A stretch of DNA of 64,000 bases from an uncultured Paracoccaceae bacterium (GTDB lineage Bacteria; Pseudomonadota; Alphaproteobacteria; Rhodobacterales; Rhodobacteraceae). Where the stretch lies: the NCBI GenBank assembly GCA_947501025.1, contig CANMUM010000001.1, positions 1 through 64,000 of the forward strand. The letters are read 5' to 3'. The translations under genes were made by a program, and so were the position numbers. Each line of letters starts with the position of its first letter. The stretch's first letter is position 1. Positions 35,786 to 45,120 of this stretch are shown one piece after another. Below the pieces are notes generated by a model, which was not told the origin of the DNA, made no database searches, and saw nothing but the letters and a program-made list of their open reading frames with translations.

Positions 35786-36519
35786 TATGTAGTGCTAGCA
35801 AGAGCCACGCGAGCTTCTTTTATTTGTTCTGGGAAGTATGACTCAACAATATCATAATGGTTATTTGCTTGTTCGGAGGAGTCAACTTCGTAAATAATCT
35901 CTTCTGTGAAATCGGGTGAAATTTTCAAATATCGCTTTATTATATTCGAAGTGTTTGGATTGAAAACCATCTCGAATTGTAGAAAATCAACAAGATGTTT
36001 TGGGTTTTTCTCAAGAAATGGTGTCAAAATATCGAATAAATGAATAACGGCGTCGATTTGCTGTTGTGTCATCTTAAGGCGGGGTTGAGTAGGAACATAT
36101 ATACGCGAGAGGGTTCCACATCCATCAAACCCGTATTCTGTCTGAGCGGGCGAAAGCATTGAGCGCACCCATTCCTCAAGTACAATTGGCATGAGCCAAA
36201 TGGCTTCGTCAGCGTGATCCGTAGCACGGGTTTTGACATGTTCAGAAGAAATAGGATCGCCATTGCTATGAAAACTGGGGCAACCTCCCATGAGATGGCC
36301 AGCAATCCAAGACGGGCACTTATATTTGCGTGAATGTATAGTGAAATCAAGTACAGCCTCCTCATTGACGCAGAACTTACAACAGCAAAATATAGCGACG
36401 GGCCATTCTAAGCGGATTTCGTTTGTAACTTCATAGAGTTTCAAAATCGCACGATCAACTGGACCCGGATTTCGAGTTGTGCCGTCTATTGGTTTGGACA
36501 GTCGATAACCTTTGGACAT
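35773..36519 (-). CDS. Hypothetical cytosolic protein with N-terminal cysteine cluster
   Basis: The start at 36519 (MSKGYRLSKPIDGTTRNPGPVDRAIL) gives 248 residues; an upstream start at 36549 is weaker. The N-terminal half holds FCCCKFC, a later KCPSW and GGCPSF, suggesting a possible metal or redox site. The rest (PRLKMTQQQIDAVIHLFDILTPFLEKNPKHLVDFLQFEMVF) looks helical. I recognise no family. The 3' end overlaps rlmH by 13 bp; nhaA precedes it on the same strand's far side. Confidence 0.65.
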   Translation of the reverse strand: MSKGYRLSKPIDGTTRNPGPVDRAILKLYEVTNEIRLEWPVAIFCCCKFCVNEEAVLDFTIHSRKYKCPSWIAGHLMGGCPSFHSNGDPISSEHVKTRATDHADEAIWLMPIVLEEWVRSMLSPAQTEYGFDGCGTLSRIYVPTQPRLKMTQQQIDAVIHLFDILTPFLEKNPKHLVDFLQFEMVFNPNTSNIIKRYLKISPDFTEEIIYEVDSSEQANNHYDIVESYFPEQIKEARVALASTTYQTR

Positions 36520-36587
36520 AGAAATACCCCCATTTTCAAAAACAACCATGCGTGGTTGGAGATGTCAATGGAGGCGTATTTTATGTG

Positions 36588-37772
36588 TTATTTTGTAACT
36601 TGATTTTTAGAACTTATCGACAAAATCGTAGCGCCGATGATCCCCGCGAGGATGGATCCAACCAGAACACCCATGCGGACAGCGTTCTGCATGCTGAGAT
36701 CATCAAATGCAAGCGAACCGATAAACAAACTCATGGTGAAACCGATACCTGTGAGAATGGCCATGCCGAAATATTGCATCCAATTTGTATTTTCTGGCAA
36801 GCTTGCAAGACCAATTTTGATCGCGATGAAGCTCAAGGTCATCACCCCGATAGGTTTTCCGATGAGGAGGCCAAGTGCGATGCCGAGTGGTAGCGGTGCG
36901 AGTAGATCATCCATGCCAAGGCCAATGAGCGGGATACCGGCATTGGCAAATGCAAAGACAGGCAAGATGAGATATGCGACCCATGGATGCAATGCGTGCT
37001 CGAGTTTTTTAAGGGGTGAGAAACCGCCATCACCGCGCATTGGGATCATGAGCGCAACGGCGACACCAGCCAGAGTTGCATGAACACCTGATTTGAGAAC
37101 CGCGATCCATAAAATCACCCCGAGGATCATATAGGGCGCGCGGGCGGTCACATTGCGCAAATTGAGAATAAGTAGAATTGCGAGAATGAAAGCCGCAAAG
37201 GCAAGTGCGGCAAAGGACAATTTTGATGTGTAGAAAATCGCAATGATTGAAATCGCGGCCAAATCATCCAAAATAGCGATAGCAACAAGCGTCACTTTCA
37301 CGCCCATTGGAACACGTGAACCGAGCAACATGATCACACCAAGCGCGAAGGCGATGTCGGTGGCGGTTGGGATTGCCCAGCCATTGGCATTAGCTGCGAC
37401 ACCATTATTGATTGTCAGATAAATAATGGCGGGAGCGATGATGCCACCAAGCGCGGCAAAGGCTGGAAGCGCAAATTTTTTCGCACTGGAAAGTTGGCCT
37501 TCAAGGATTTCCCGTTTGATCTCCAATCCCACAAGCAGGAAGAATATCGCCATGAGCCCGTCATTGATCCAAAGCAGTAATGCTTTTGATATGCCAAAAT
37601 CACCGACCTTAACCGTAATTTTTGTGCTGAGTATGAGATCATATAAACCAGACGCTGGTGAATTGACCAATATAAGCGCGAAGATGGCAGCAAGACCAAG
37701 CAAAATGCCTGCAAAGGCCTCAAGTCTAACAAAGTTTTTCATCATGGGGAGAATCATTGTGGGTACTTTCAT
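36588..37772 (-). CDS. nhaA: Na+/H+ antiporter NhaA
   Basis: The roughly 394-residue product has about 11-12 membrane helices and NhaA signatures: WINDGLMAIFFLLVGLEIKREILEGQLS, PTATDIAFALGV, and VAIAILDDLAAI with the paired Asp of the ion site. It exchanges external protons for internal sodium, which fits a marine or saline habitat. Start alternatives are ATG 37772 and ATG 37742; neither has a strong Shine-Dalgarno. Confidence 0.95.
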   Translation of the reverse strand: MKVPTMILPMMKNFVRLEAFAGILLGLAAIFALILVNSPASGLYDLILSTKITVKVGDFGISKALLLWINDGLMAIFFLLVGLEIKREILEGQLSSAKKFALPAFAALGGIIAPAIIYLTINNGVAANANGWAIPTATDIAFALGVIMLLGSRVPMGVKVTLVAIAILDDLAAISIIAIFYTSKLSFAALAFAAFILAILLILNLRNVTARAPYMILGVILWIAVLKSGVHATLAGVAVALMIPMRGDGGFSPLKKLEHALHPWVAYLILPVFAFANAGIPLIGLGMDDLLAPLPLGIALGLLIGKPIGVMTLSFIAIKIGLASLPENTNWMQYFGMAILTGIGFTMSLFIGSLAFDDLSMQNAVRMGVLVGSILAGIIGATILSISSKNQVTK

Positions 37773-37937
37773 CAAAAGTTATCATGCAATTATACTTCAT
37801 CTAATTATTTGAAGCGATGATTGCAATATATCAGGCGGTATGTTTCTAAAAAGTTATTTTCTTTGTGCTGGTTTAAATCGTAGGATGCTTGCGCTGATGG
37901 TCTTCCCAGATTAAACATAACAAAAATGGAGTTTGGC

Positions 37938-39464
37938 TTGAGCAATTTAACACAGAAAAATACGGTCACATTGGTCATTTTGGATGGATGGGGGCATGCG
38001 CCCGATGGAAATGCGAATGCGGTGAGCCTTGCTAACACCCCGAATTTTGACAAAATTGTAAAAGAATATCCGGGTGGATTGCTTGCAGCTCATGGGCCGG
38101 CTGTTGGATTGCCAGAAGGGCAAATGGGCAATTCTGAGGTTGGGCATACAACGATTGGTGCTGGGCGCGTTGTGTGGATGGATCTGCCGAAAATTGATCG
38201 CGCGATTTCCGAAGGCGCTCTTGCGAAAAATGCAGCGCTTCTTGATACGATTGCCAAGACGAAAGCTGCGGGCGGTGTCATGCATATCGCTGGCTTGGTT
38301 TCAGATGGCGGTGTGCATGCTCATGAAAGCCATATACAAGCTCTTGCGGAAATTTGTTTGGCAAATGATGTTGAGGTGGCTCTTCACATCATTACCGATG
38401 GGCGCGATGTGGCTCCTGATCATGCCAAAACAGAGCTTCCCAAATTCTTGGCAGCATTGCCGAAAGCTGTGCGTGTTGCCACGGTTTGTGGGCGCTTTTA
38501 TGCACTTGATCGCGATCACCGCTGGGAACGCGTGGAGGCTGCATTTGAAGCGATTGTGAATGCCAAAGGTGTCAGTGTTGACACGCCGATGGAGGCTGTT
38601 CATCAAGCCCATGCAAATGGTGATACAGATGAGTTTGTGCCGCCTGCGGTGGTGGGTGATTATAAGGCTGTGCAAGATGGCGATGGTTTGATTTTCGCGA
38701 ATTTCCGCGCTGATCGTGCACGCGAAATATTGGAGGCTATGGCTGCTCCTGAATTTGATGGTTTTGAGCGCAAATTGCCAAAATGGTCGGCAGCCACAGG
38801 CATGGTCAGTTATTCAAATGCGCATGATGAATATATGAATGTGCTATTTCCTAAAGATAATATTGCAGACACTTTGGGGGCAATTGTTGCCAAAGCGGGC
38901 ATGACGCAATTTCGTTTGGCAGAGACCGAAAAATACCCGCATGTGACATTTTTTATGAATGGCGGCGAAGAAACCTCAAATGAGGGCGAAACGCGATATA
39001 TGGCGCCAAGCCCCAAGGTGCGCACTTATGATATGCAGCCTGAAATGTCGGCAGGTGAAGTTGGTGATCAGCTTGAAGTAGCGATTGCTTCGGGCGAATA
39101 TGATCTTATCCTATGTAATTTTGCCAACCCTGACATGGTTGGGCATACGGGCGATCTCTCGGCTGTCATTAAAGCTTGTGAGGCAGTGGATGCTGAGCTT
39201 GGTCGCGCGGTGGCCGCTTGTGAAGCCCGTGGCTGCAAAATGATTGTGACGGCTGATCATGGCAATTGTGAGGTGATGGTTGATCCTGAAACAGGTGGCC
39301 CACATACGGCGCATACATTGAACCCCGTTCGCTATACAATCGTGGGTTATGAGGGCAATGTGCGCGCGAATGGCGGTCTAGCTGATCTCGCACCAACCCT
39401 TTTAAAGCTGCTTGATCTTGATCAGCCCTCGGCAATGGGGGGCGAATGCTTGCTCGAAGATTAA
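37938..39464 (+). CDS. gpmI: 2,3-bisphosphoglycerate-independent phosphoglycerate mutase
   Basis: The TTG at 37938 has GGAG six bases upstream and is preferred over the ATG at 37926; it gives 508 residues. N-terminal LVILDGWGHAPDGNANAV with metal Asp, GQMGNSEVGH with the phosphorylated Ser, ITDGRDVAP, GRFYALDRDHRWER, and C-terminal MIVTADHGNCE and HTAHT with metal His are all present. It interconverts 3- and 2-phosphoglycerate using manganese. Its 3' end overlaps the EnvC-like gene by 19 bp, as in many Alphaproteobacteria. Confidence 0.96.
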   Translation: MSNLTQKNTVTLVILDGWGHAPDGNANAVSLANTPNFDKIVKEYPGGLLAAHGPAVGLPEGQMGNSEVGHTTIGAGRVVWMDLPKIDRAISEGALAKNAALLDTIAKTKAAGGVMHIAGLVSDGGVHAHESHIQALAEICLANDVEVALHIITDGRDVAPDHAKTELPKFLAALPKAVRVATVCGRFYALDRDHRWERVEAAFEAIVNAKGVSVDTPMEAVHQAHANGDTDEFVPPAVVGDYKAVQDGDGLIFANFRADRAREILEAMAAPEFDGFERKLPKWSAATGMVSYSNAHDEYMNVLFPKDNIADTLGAIVAKAGMTQFRLAETEKYPHVTFFMNGGEETSNEGETRYMAPSPKVRTYDMQPEMSAGEVGDQLEVAIASGEYDLILCNFANPDMVGHTGDLSAVIKACEAVDAELGRAVAACEARGCKMIVTADHGNCEVMVDPETGGPHTAHTLNPVRYTIVGYEGNVRANGGLADLAPTLLKLLDLDQPSAMGGECLLED

Positions 39465-40519
39465 CCTCCGCCGTTTTGGCAATCTCGTTTTTGGGCATAA
39501 TGCCAAGCCTCGCGCAAGATCTTGATGAAAAGCTGACACAGATTTCGTCACGGCTTGATGCGGCAAATGGAAGCTTTTTAAGTGGCGGTGGCATGAGCAT
39601 GCAGGAGCTATCAAAGCTTGCCATTGAGCTTGAAAGCATCCTCAAAGAAATGCGTCAAGTGGAGCGTGAATTTGGAGCGAAACGTGAAGAGGTCGAGGAT
39701 CAATTCAAAGATGAAAGCGAAGAGCTTAGCAAAGTTCTAGGCTATATGGCCACGCTCCAATCGGTCTCGGCCCCAGATTATTTTTTACATCCTGAAGGCC
39801 CCATCGGCTCTATACATGCCAATATTTTGGTTGAAGCTGTGCTTCCACAACTGGAAGGAAGGCTCAATGATATCGCCAAAGATTTACGCTTTTGGCGGGA
39901 TATTCATAGTAAACAAAATCGCCTAAGTGATTCAGCGGTCGAAGCTGTTGGTGCGATAAATATTGTCCGCAAAGAACTTGTTGAAATGGATCGAAATGAT
40001 GCGCCGAAACGTGTGGTTCAGGAACCCGCGGTGCTTGATGCATTATTTGCAGTTTCCGACAATCTATCTGATTTTGTCCGTGGCATGGAAACTCTCCCCG
40101 TTGGTGGAGATCCTGCGCCAAGTTTTGACATTAATGCGCATAAAGGTGAATTGTCATGGCCCGCAGAAGGCGAGCGAACGGAGCATCGTCAGGGTATTGT
40201 GATTAAAACGTCTCAATCTGTGATTTCCACGCCTATTTCTGGTACCGTTCGATTTGCCAAGGATTTTCTTGATTATGGCAATCTGCTGATTATAGAAGTG
40301 AGCAAAGGCTATCTGATTGTGCTTTCGGGTTTCGATGAATTGCTTGCGAAAGAGGGTGATATATTGGAAACTGGCGATATTTTGGGCTTTTTTGCGATTG
40401 AAAAGGCAGAAACTTCTGAAAATTCATTGGTTAATGAGAAAAATGAACTATATGTAGAGATAAGAGAAAACGGTGCGCCTGTGGATGTAACAGAATATTT
40501 CGTCAGCGACGCTCAGTAA
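39446..40519 (+). CDS. EnvC-like murein hydrolase activator (degenerate M23 domain)
   Basis: The 357-residue product has a signal peptide (LTSAVLAISFLGIMPSLAQ), a long coiled-coil region (about 25-95) and a C-terminal LytM/M23 fold (about 235-350). The zinc ligands of active M23 peptidases are missing: EHRQGIVIKT replaces the HxGxD site and GYLIVLSGFDEL lacks the HxH. This is the EnvC/NlpD pattern, in which the domain activates amidases in septal cell-wall splitting. It is cotranslated with gpmI and followed by ctpA. Confidence 0.87.
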   Translation: MLARRLTSAVLAISFLGIMPSLAQDLDEKLTQISSRLDAANGSFLSGGGMSMQELSKLAIELESILKEMRQVEREFGAKREEVEDQFKDESEELSKVLGYMATLQSVSAPDYFLHPEGPIGSIHANILVEAVLPQLEGRLNDIAKDLRFWRDIHSKQNRLSDSAVEAVGAINIVRKELVEMDRNDAPKRVVQEPAVLDALFAVSDNLSDFVRGMETLPVGGDPAPSFDINAHKGELSWPAEGERTEHRQGIVIKTSQSVISTPISGTVRFAKDFLDYGNLLIIEVSKGYLIVLSGFDELLAKEGDILETGDILGFFAIEKAETSENSLVNEKNELYVEIRENGAPVDVTEYFVSDAQ

Positions 40520-40535
40520 CAAACGAGGATTTTTG

Positions 40536-41840
40536 ATGAAGAATATGATTTTTGGAGCTTCGCTCTGCGTATTAATGAGCACGGCGACAATAGCCCAAGA
40601 GGCCACAACGAATTCATATGCAGAGCTTGAACGCTTTGGTGCAATTGTAGACCAAATTCAGCAAGACTATGTCGAAGAAGTGGACATGAAGGAATTGATG
40701 GATGCTGCTATTAATGGCATGTTGTCGTCACTTGATCCCCATAGTTCCTATCTTGGTGAAGAAGCTTTTAGCGATATACAAGAAAACACGGCTGGCGAAT
40801 TTGGTGGGCTTGGTATTGAGGTCACACAAGAAGACGGTTTTGTAAAAGTTGTCGCTCCTATTGATGATACACCTGCGGCTCAAGCTGGCCTGCAAACGGG
40901 TGATTTTATTACCCATGTGGATGGTGAAAGCCTGCAAGGTCTAACACTCGATCAAGCGGTTGGAAAACTGCGCGGTCCTTTGGGGACGTCCATAAAAATC
41001 ACAATCGTTCGCCCCGAAACGGGTGAGCCATTTGACGTGGATATTACACGCGATGTTGTGAAGGTTAAATCTTCAAAAGTTCGTCTTGAAGGTAATATCG
41101 CTGTTATCCGTATGTCGCAATTTAATGAGCAAAGCTATCCAAATATGGTGGAAGGGCTTGATGATGTTTATGATGAAATTGGTGGAGAAGATAACATCGA
41201 GGGTTATGTGTTGGACCTGCGCAACAACCCAGGCGGTTTGTTAACGACAGCGATTGAAGTGTCTGATGCATTTTTGGATGCAGGTGAAATCGTTTCTACG
41301 CGTGGGCGCCATGAAACAGATTCTGGGCGCGCTAATGCCACAAAGGGCGATCTTGCAAATGGAAAGCCCGTTGTGGTGCTGATAAATGGTGGGTCGGCCT
41401 CCGCTTCTGAAATTGTGGCGGGTGCTTTAAAAGATCATCACCGCGCGGTGATTGTCGGCACGCCAAGTTTTGGTAAAGGTTCGGTGCAAACGATTATTCC
41501 TGTCGCCGAAAGAGCCGCGATTAAAATGACCACGGCAAGATATTATACCCCATCGGGGCGCTCTATTCAGAATTTTGGAGTTGAGCCAGATATTTATGTC
41601 GAAGCACTGCCGCGTGTCATTGAAACAGAAGAACCCAAATCTGAAGCATTTCAAAATGTTCAAGAAGGTGATCTGCGTGGTGCGATTAGCAATGATAGCT
41701 TAACAGAAGAAGAAATCAAAATGCTTGAAGCAGAACGTTTGGCGCAACAAGAAACCGCCAAACTGCGCGAAACAGATTTGCAGCTTTCTTATGCGCTTGA
41801 TGTGATCCATGGTATTTCAGTTCTTGATGGCGACGAATGA
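40536..41840 (+). CDS. ctpA: Carboxy-terminal processing protease (S41)
   Basis: The ATG at 40536 follows GAGGA. The product of about 434 residues has a signal peptide (MKNMIFGASLCVLMSTATIAQE), a PDZ domain (about 85-170) and the S41 core with catalytic Ser in NGGSASASEIVAG and Lys in FGKGSVQT. CtpA trims periplasmic proteins and in other bacteria controls cell-wall hydrolases, consistent with its EnvC-like neighbour. Its stop overlaps the rppH start (ATGA). Confidence 0.95.
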   Translation: MKNMIFGASLCVLMSTATIAQEATTNSYAELERFGAIVDQIQQDYVEEVDMKELMDAAINGMLSSLDPHSSYLGEEAFSDIQENTAGEFGGLGIEVTQEDGFVKVVAPIDDTPAAQAGLQTGDFITHVDGESLQGLTLDQAVGKLRGPLGTSIKITIVRPETGEPFDVDITRDVVKVKSSKVRLEGNIAVIRMSQFNEQSYPNMVEGLDDVYDEIGGEDNIEGYVLDLRNNPGGLLTTAIEVSDAFLDAGEIVSTRGRHETDSGRANATKGDLANGKPVVVLINGGSASASEIVAGALKDHHRAVIVGTPSFGKGSVQTIIPVAERAAIKMTTARYYTPSGRSIQNFGVEPDIYVEALPRVIETEEPKSEAFQNVQEGDLRGAISNDSLTEEEIKMLEAERLAQQETAKLRETDLQLSYALDVIHGISVLDGDE

Positions 41841-42310
41841 TCAACGCGCTGCCTTATCGCCCATGTGCGGGTCTTTGTATCGTTAATGATGAGGGCTTGT
41901 TGTTTACAGGCAAACGTCTTGATTTTAAATCGGATGCTTGGCAGATGCCTCAAGGTGGGATTGATGCGGGTGAGCGCGCACAAGAGGCCGCGCTGCGTGA
42001 ATTGACCGAAGAAACTGGCATCGCTCCAAATCGTGTGGAGATATTAGCACAAACACGCGACTGGCTGCCATATGAATTGCCTTTGGAACTCGTGGGAAAG
42101 TTATGGGGTGGAGCCTACCGAGGTCAGCGTCAAAAATGGTTTTGTGTGAAATTTTTGGGCAGCGATGATGAGATCAATATCGTTCAAGATCACCAAGAGT
42201 TCTCAGAATGGAAATGGATGAATGCGAAAGATGCACTTGAATCAATTGTTCCCTTTAAGCGTGAGATCTATGCACAAGTATTTGATGAATTTTCAGCATT
42301 TTTAAAATGA
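41837..42310 (+). CDS. rppH: RNA pyrophosphohydrolase
   Basis: The 157-residue Nudix protein has the full Nudix box GGIDAGERAQEAALRELTEETGI and the RppH-type start YRPCAGLCIVNDEGLLFTGKR. It removes pyrophosphate from 5' mRNA ends, starting RNase E-dependent decay; alphaproteobacterial versions were formerly called IalA. It overlaps both neighbours by 4 bp. Confidence 0.94.
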   Translation: MINALPYRPCAGLCIVNDEGLLFTGKRLDFKSDAWQMPQGGIDAGERAQEAALRELTEETGIAPNRVEILAQTRDWLPYELPLELVGKLWGGAYRGQRQKWFCVKFLGSDDEINIVQDHQEFSEWKWMNAKDALESIVPFKREIYAQVFDEFSAFLK

Positions 42311-42810
42311 AGCGGCGCTGGTTTTTAATTGGTGGGATGTTCGGTTTTGGGTTGCTTTGGAACTATAAGTTTAACCGGATTGTTATCCATCATAGCGCTG
42401 CTGATCATGGTGACTTGGCACTTTTGCGTCGTGTTCATGCGGAGCGACAAAAGAAAGATCCGATCCCATTTGCGAGTTATCACTTTGTGATTGGCAATGG
42501 TCGCGGCATGAAAGACGGCGAAGTTCAGTCGACAAGAAGATGGACAACGCGTCTTTGGGGCGCGCATCTTTCAGCTAAAAATCCTGTGATGAATTTGCGT
42601 AGCATTGGCATTTGTCTGATTGGTAATTTTGAAAACTATCCACCCACGATCGCACAGCTGGATAGTCTTACAGATTTGGTGCGTAAGTTACGTAGTCGGC
42701 GTTTTATTTCGTTAGAAAATATTACGGGACATGGTCAGACTTTTGGTCAATCAACGGTATGCCCTGGTCGTCAATTTGACGTTGAGGCTTGGAAAAAACG
42801 TTTAACATAA
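42307..42810 (+). CDS. N-acetylmuramoyl-L-alanine amidase-2/PGRP-type protein
   Basis: The 167-residue product has an N-terminal hydrophobic anchor (FLIGGMFGFGLLW) followed directly by an amidase_2 fold: IVIHHSA (zinc His), FASYHFVIGNG (Tyr), and the late GHGQTFGQSTVCPG with zinc His and Cys. It likely splits the lactyl-Ala bond in peptidoglycan. It is the last gene of the gpmI-envC-ctpA-rppH run, suggesting a wall-remodelling role with ctpA and envC. Confidence 0.87.
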   Translation: MKRRWFLIGGMFGFGLLWNYKFNRIVIHHSAADHGDLALLRRVHAERQKKDPIPFASYHFVIGNGRGMKDGEVQSTRRWTTRLWGAHLSAKNPVMNLRSIGICLIGNFENYPPTIAQLDSLTDLVRKLRSRRFISLENITGHGQTFGQSTVCPGRQFDVEAWKKRLT

Positions 42811-42873
42811 ACTCAGCATATTTTTGCTGCTTTATGTTTTCGCCTTGATATTCGATCTTGCCCATGAAATTTT

Positions 42874-43371
42874 ATGGATATGAGAACATTACTTATCGGA
42901 TTGCTTTTGAGCGGAATTGCAAATTATGCATTTGCCTTAAGCTGTATGGAGCCGCTTCAGGGATTGAAGAATAGTCTTGAACGACATCCAGATTTGCCTG
43001 CGCTTTCAGGTAGTTTTGAAGCCGTATCCATTGGTAAATTTGGTAAGGATGCTCAAAATTTTCAGATGTGGGATCCGAATGATCCTTCTTCGTCTCAAGA
43101 TAGCGATACCGATATATCGGTGTTTTTGTTTTCAGGAGAAGTGCATAAGGGCGGTCAAATAGAGATTTTTCACGACCTACCCATAACAATAAAACGTTTA
43201 TGTCATGGAGCTTGGGGTTGCGGAGTTTTGCCGCAATCAGAAACGCGCTTCATCACCTTAGGTGAGGAAGAAAACGGAGAATATTCGGTGATTGTGTCTA
43301 TGTGCCCAACAATGATTGAAGATACGAAGGAAGCGCGTGAACTTATCGGCTTGCAGCCGAACTCAAAATAA
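42874..43371 (+). CDS. Hypothetical periplasmic protein
   Basis: The 165-residue product has a signal peptide (MRTLLIGLLLSGIANYAFA, cleavage near 21) and a mature domain starting SCMEPLQ. Four cysteines (SCMEP, RLCHG, WGCGV, SMCPT) could make two disulfides. A beta-rich pattern with SGEVHKGGQIEIFHDLPITIK suggests a small barrel. I do not recognise the family with confidence. Confidence 0.6.
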   Translation: MDMRTLLIGLLLSGIANYAFALSCMEPLQGLKNSLERHPDLPALSGSFEAVSIGKFGKDAQNFQMWDPNDPSSSQDSDTDISVFLFSGEVHKGGQIEIFHDLPITIKRLCHGAWGCGVLPQSETRFITLGEEENGEYSVIVSMCPTMIEDTKEARELIGLQPNSK

Positions 43372-43381
43372 TGCCTCGAAA

Positions 43382-43918
43382 TTAAAACTTGAGTGCTGAC
43401 GCTTCAATGATCGGAAAAAATAGCCCCTGTGAACAAATTCCAAACATATCACCTTGGGTTTCACCCAAATCAACCAAGCGGTAGAAGCTTTTGCGATCAA
43501 TGATTGCCCATAGATTTCGCCGTACCCTTATATAGGGTGCGGGCTGACCGTCATTTTCAATAATCACTTCGATTGGATGATCAGATCCTGCGAGCATAGT
43601 GTCGCCTGTGAGCGTGGTAAAATGTAGATTACCGTCGATATGATCGAAGTCATTCGCTAGAAATGGCACATCATCAACGTTAATTTTGACCTTCTCAACA
43701 GGGGTGACGAGAAAATAGGCATCATCTTCTCGCCAAAGAATTGTTGAGAAGAGGCGCACCAATTCTGGGCGACCAATTGGTGTGCCCATATAGAACCAAG
43801 ATCCATCACGTTTGATATGAATATCAATTTCACCACAATAAGGCGGGTTCCATTTTTCAACAGGCGGTAAGCCACTTGATTTGCGCACATCTTTTAGGCC
43901 TTTAAGAGGATCTTGCAT
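43382..43918 (-). CDS. DUF1285 family protein
   Basis: The 178-residue product (PPVEKWNPPYCGEIDIHIKRDGSWFYMGTPIGRPELVRLFSTIL... FVTPVEKVKI) matches DUF1285, a proteobacterial family of unknown function, with typical lengths. It is last in a three-gene set cysQ-glycosyltransferase-DUF1285; its start overlaps the stop of the glycosyltransferase gene by one base (TAATG). Confidence 0.87.
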   Translation of the reverse strand: MQDPLKGLKDVRKSSGLPPVEKWNPPYCGEIDIHIKRDGSWFYMGTPIGRPELVRLFSTILWREDDAYFLVTPVEKVKINVDDVPFLANDFDHIDGNLHFTTLTGDTMLAGSDHPIEVIIENDGQPAPYIRVRRNLWAIIDRKSFYRLVDLGETQGDMFGICSQGLFFPIIEASALKF

Positions 43919-45120
43919 TATTTTGCGGTTTCTTCTTGTCGAGTGAAACGGGGTAAAAGAAAATTTTCAATGCGCTTGATGGCTGTTTTGCGGAAACGGT
44001 AACGATACCACGGCTCATTACGGTGAAGTCTGCCAAATCTGCCGAATGTCATCCGCCAATAACCTTTGCGACGAAATGTTAAACGCGCGCCATGTGTTGT
44101 GGGAAGCATACGCAGCTGTATGGGGATTATGTCGCCAGCTGTAGTAACTGGTTCGATTCTTGATAATTCAAGTGTTAAATCGCGCAGCTTGAGGGCGGCC
44201 ATTTTTGTGCTACGAATTTTTTTAAGCGGTGTTATGCTTTCACGGTAGGCACCAGCATCGGAACCTCTGCGAAGATCACGCATCAGACCTTTGATTTGAC
44301 GCGGTCGAATGAGACCTAAGTGAAAAAATGCGACCAAACGCTTTTCTTGATCCGAATGGAATTGATCCAGATTTTGTACGCGATCTTCAGGCGCATGCCG
44401 TTTTAAGAAATAATGCGTGCTTGCCCCAAGATTATAAAGTGATTTGGGTACACGATTGGATGCGCGTCCGCGACTTTCGGCATAGTTGTGAATGATTTCG
44501 GCCTTGGGTATGATGGCTGTTTTATAGCCTTCATTTTGAAGCCGTAAGTTTATATCGGCATCTTCTAGAAAATAGAAGAAGGACTCATCAAAGCCACCGA
44601 TTTTATGAAGTGTGGACTTGCGATATGCGCAATTTGTACCAACGGCCTTATAAAAATAATCAGGATGTGGTGAGAGGATCTGATTTGCACTCAATGCAGC
44701 TATGTCCAGATGAAAATCTTGACCATATTTATTAAAAGCTACACCTTTCCATTGAAAACTAACGCCGTTTCTGCCGCGACAAAAACCTGCGGCTGCCGCG
44801 ACCTGTTTATCTTGATAAAATGGCTTACATATCCGCTCAAGCCAGAACGGGTCGGGCAGGGCATCATCGTCACAAAATGCAACGATTTGAGCTCTTGCAG
44901 CTTCTATGCCTATATTACGCGCACGGGATATATTGGTCTCATTAAATTGTATAAATTTAACGGGTGGTTTTAGAAATTTACTGACCAGTGGCGGCGCATC
45001 GGCAACCACAATTATTTCGAAATTCGTTACAGATTGATAAACAAGTGATGCGATGACGCGCTCAAGCTCTTTTGGACGTTTTTGCGATACAATTATGAGG
45101 CTGACCGCGCAAGGTTTCAT
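43918..45120 (-). CDS. Glycosyltransferase family 2 protein
   Basis: The 400-residue product has a GT-A fold N-terminal domain (about 1-230): VSLIIVSQKRPKELERVIASLVYQ, ARAQIVAFCDDDALPDP with an acidic DDD in place of DXD, and FYFLEDADINLRLQNEGY. It transfers a sugar from a nucleotide sugar to a surface polymer or lipid. The C-terminal 170 residues are basic. It overlaps cysQ by 4 bp. Confidence 0.87.
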   Translation of the reverse strand: MKPCAVSLIIVSQKRPKELERVIASLVYQSVTNFEIIVVADAPPLVSKFLKPPVKFIQFNETNISRARNIGIEAARAQIVAFCDDDALPDPFWLERICKPFYQDKQVAAAAGFCRGRNGVSFQWKGVAFNKYGQDFHLDIAALSANQILSPHPDYFYKAVGTNCAYRKSTLHKIGGFDESFFYFLEDADINLRLQNEGYKTAIIPKAEIIHNYAESRGRASNRVPKSLYNLGASTHYFLKRHAPEDRVQNLDQFHSDQEKRLVAFFHLGLIRPRQIKGLMRDLRRGSDAGAYRESITPLKKIRSTKMAALKLRDLTLELSRIEPVTTAGDIIPIQLRMLPTTHGARLTFRRKGYWRMTFGRFGRLHRNEPWYRYRFRKTAIKRIENFLLPRFTRQEETAK

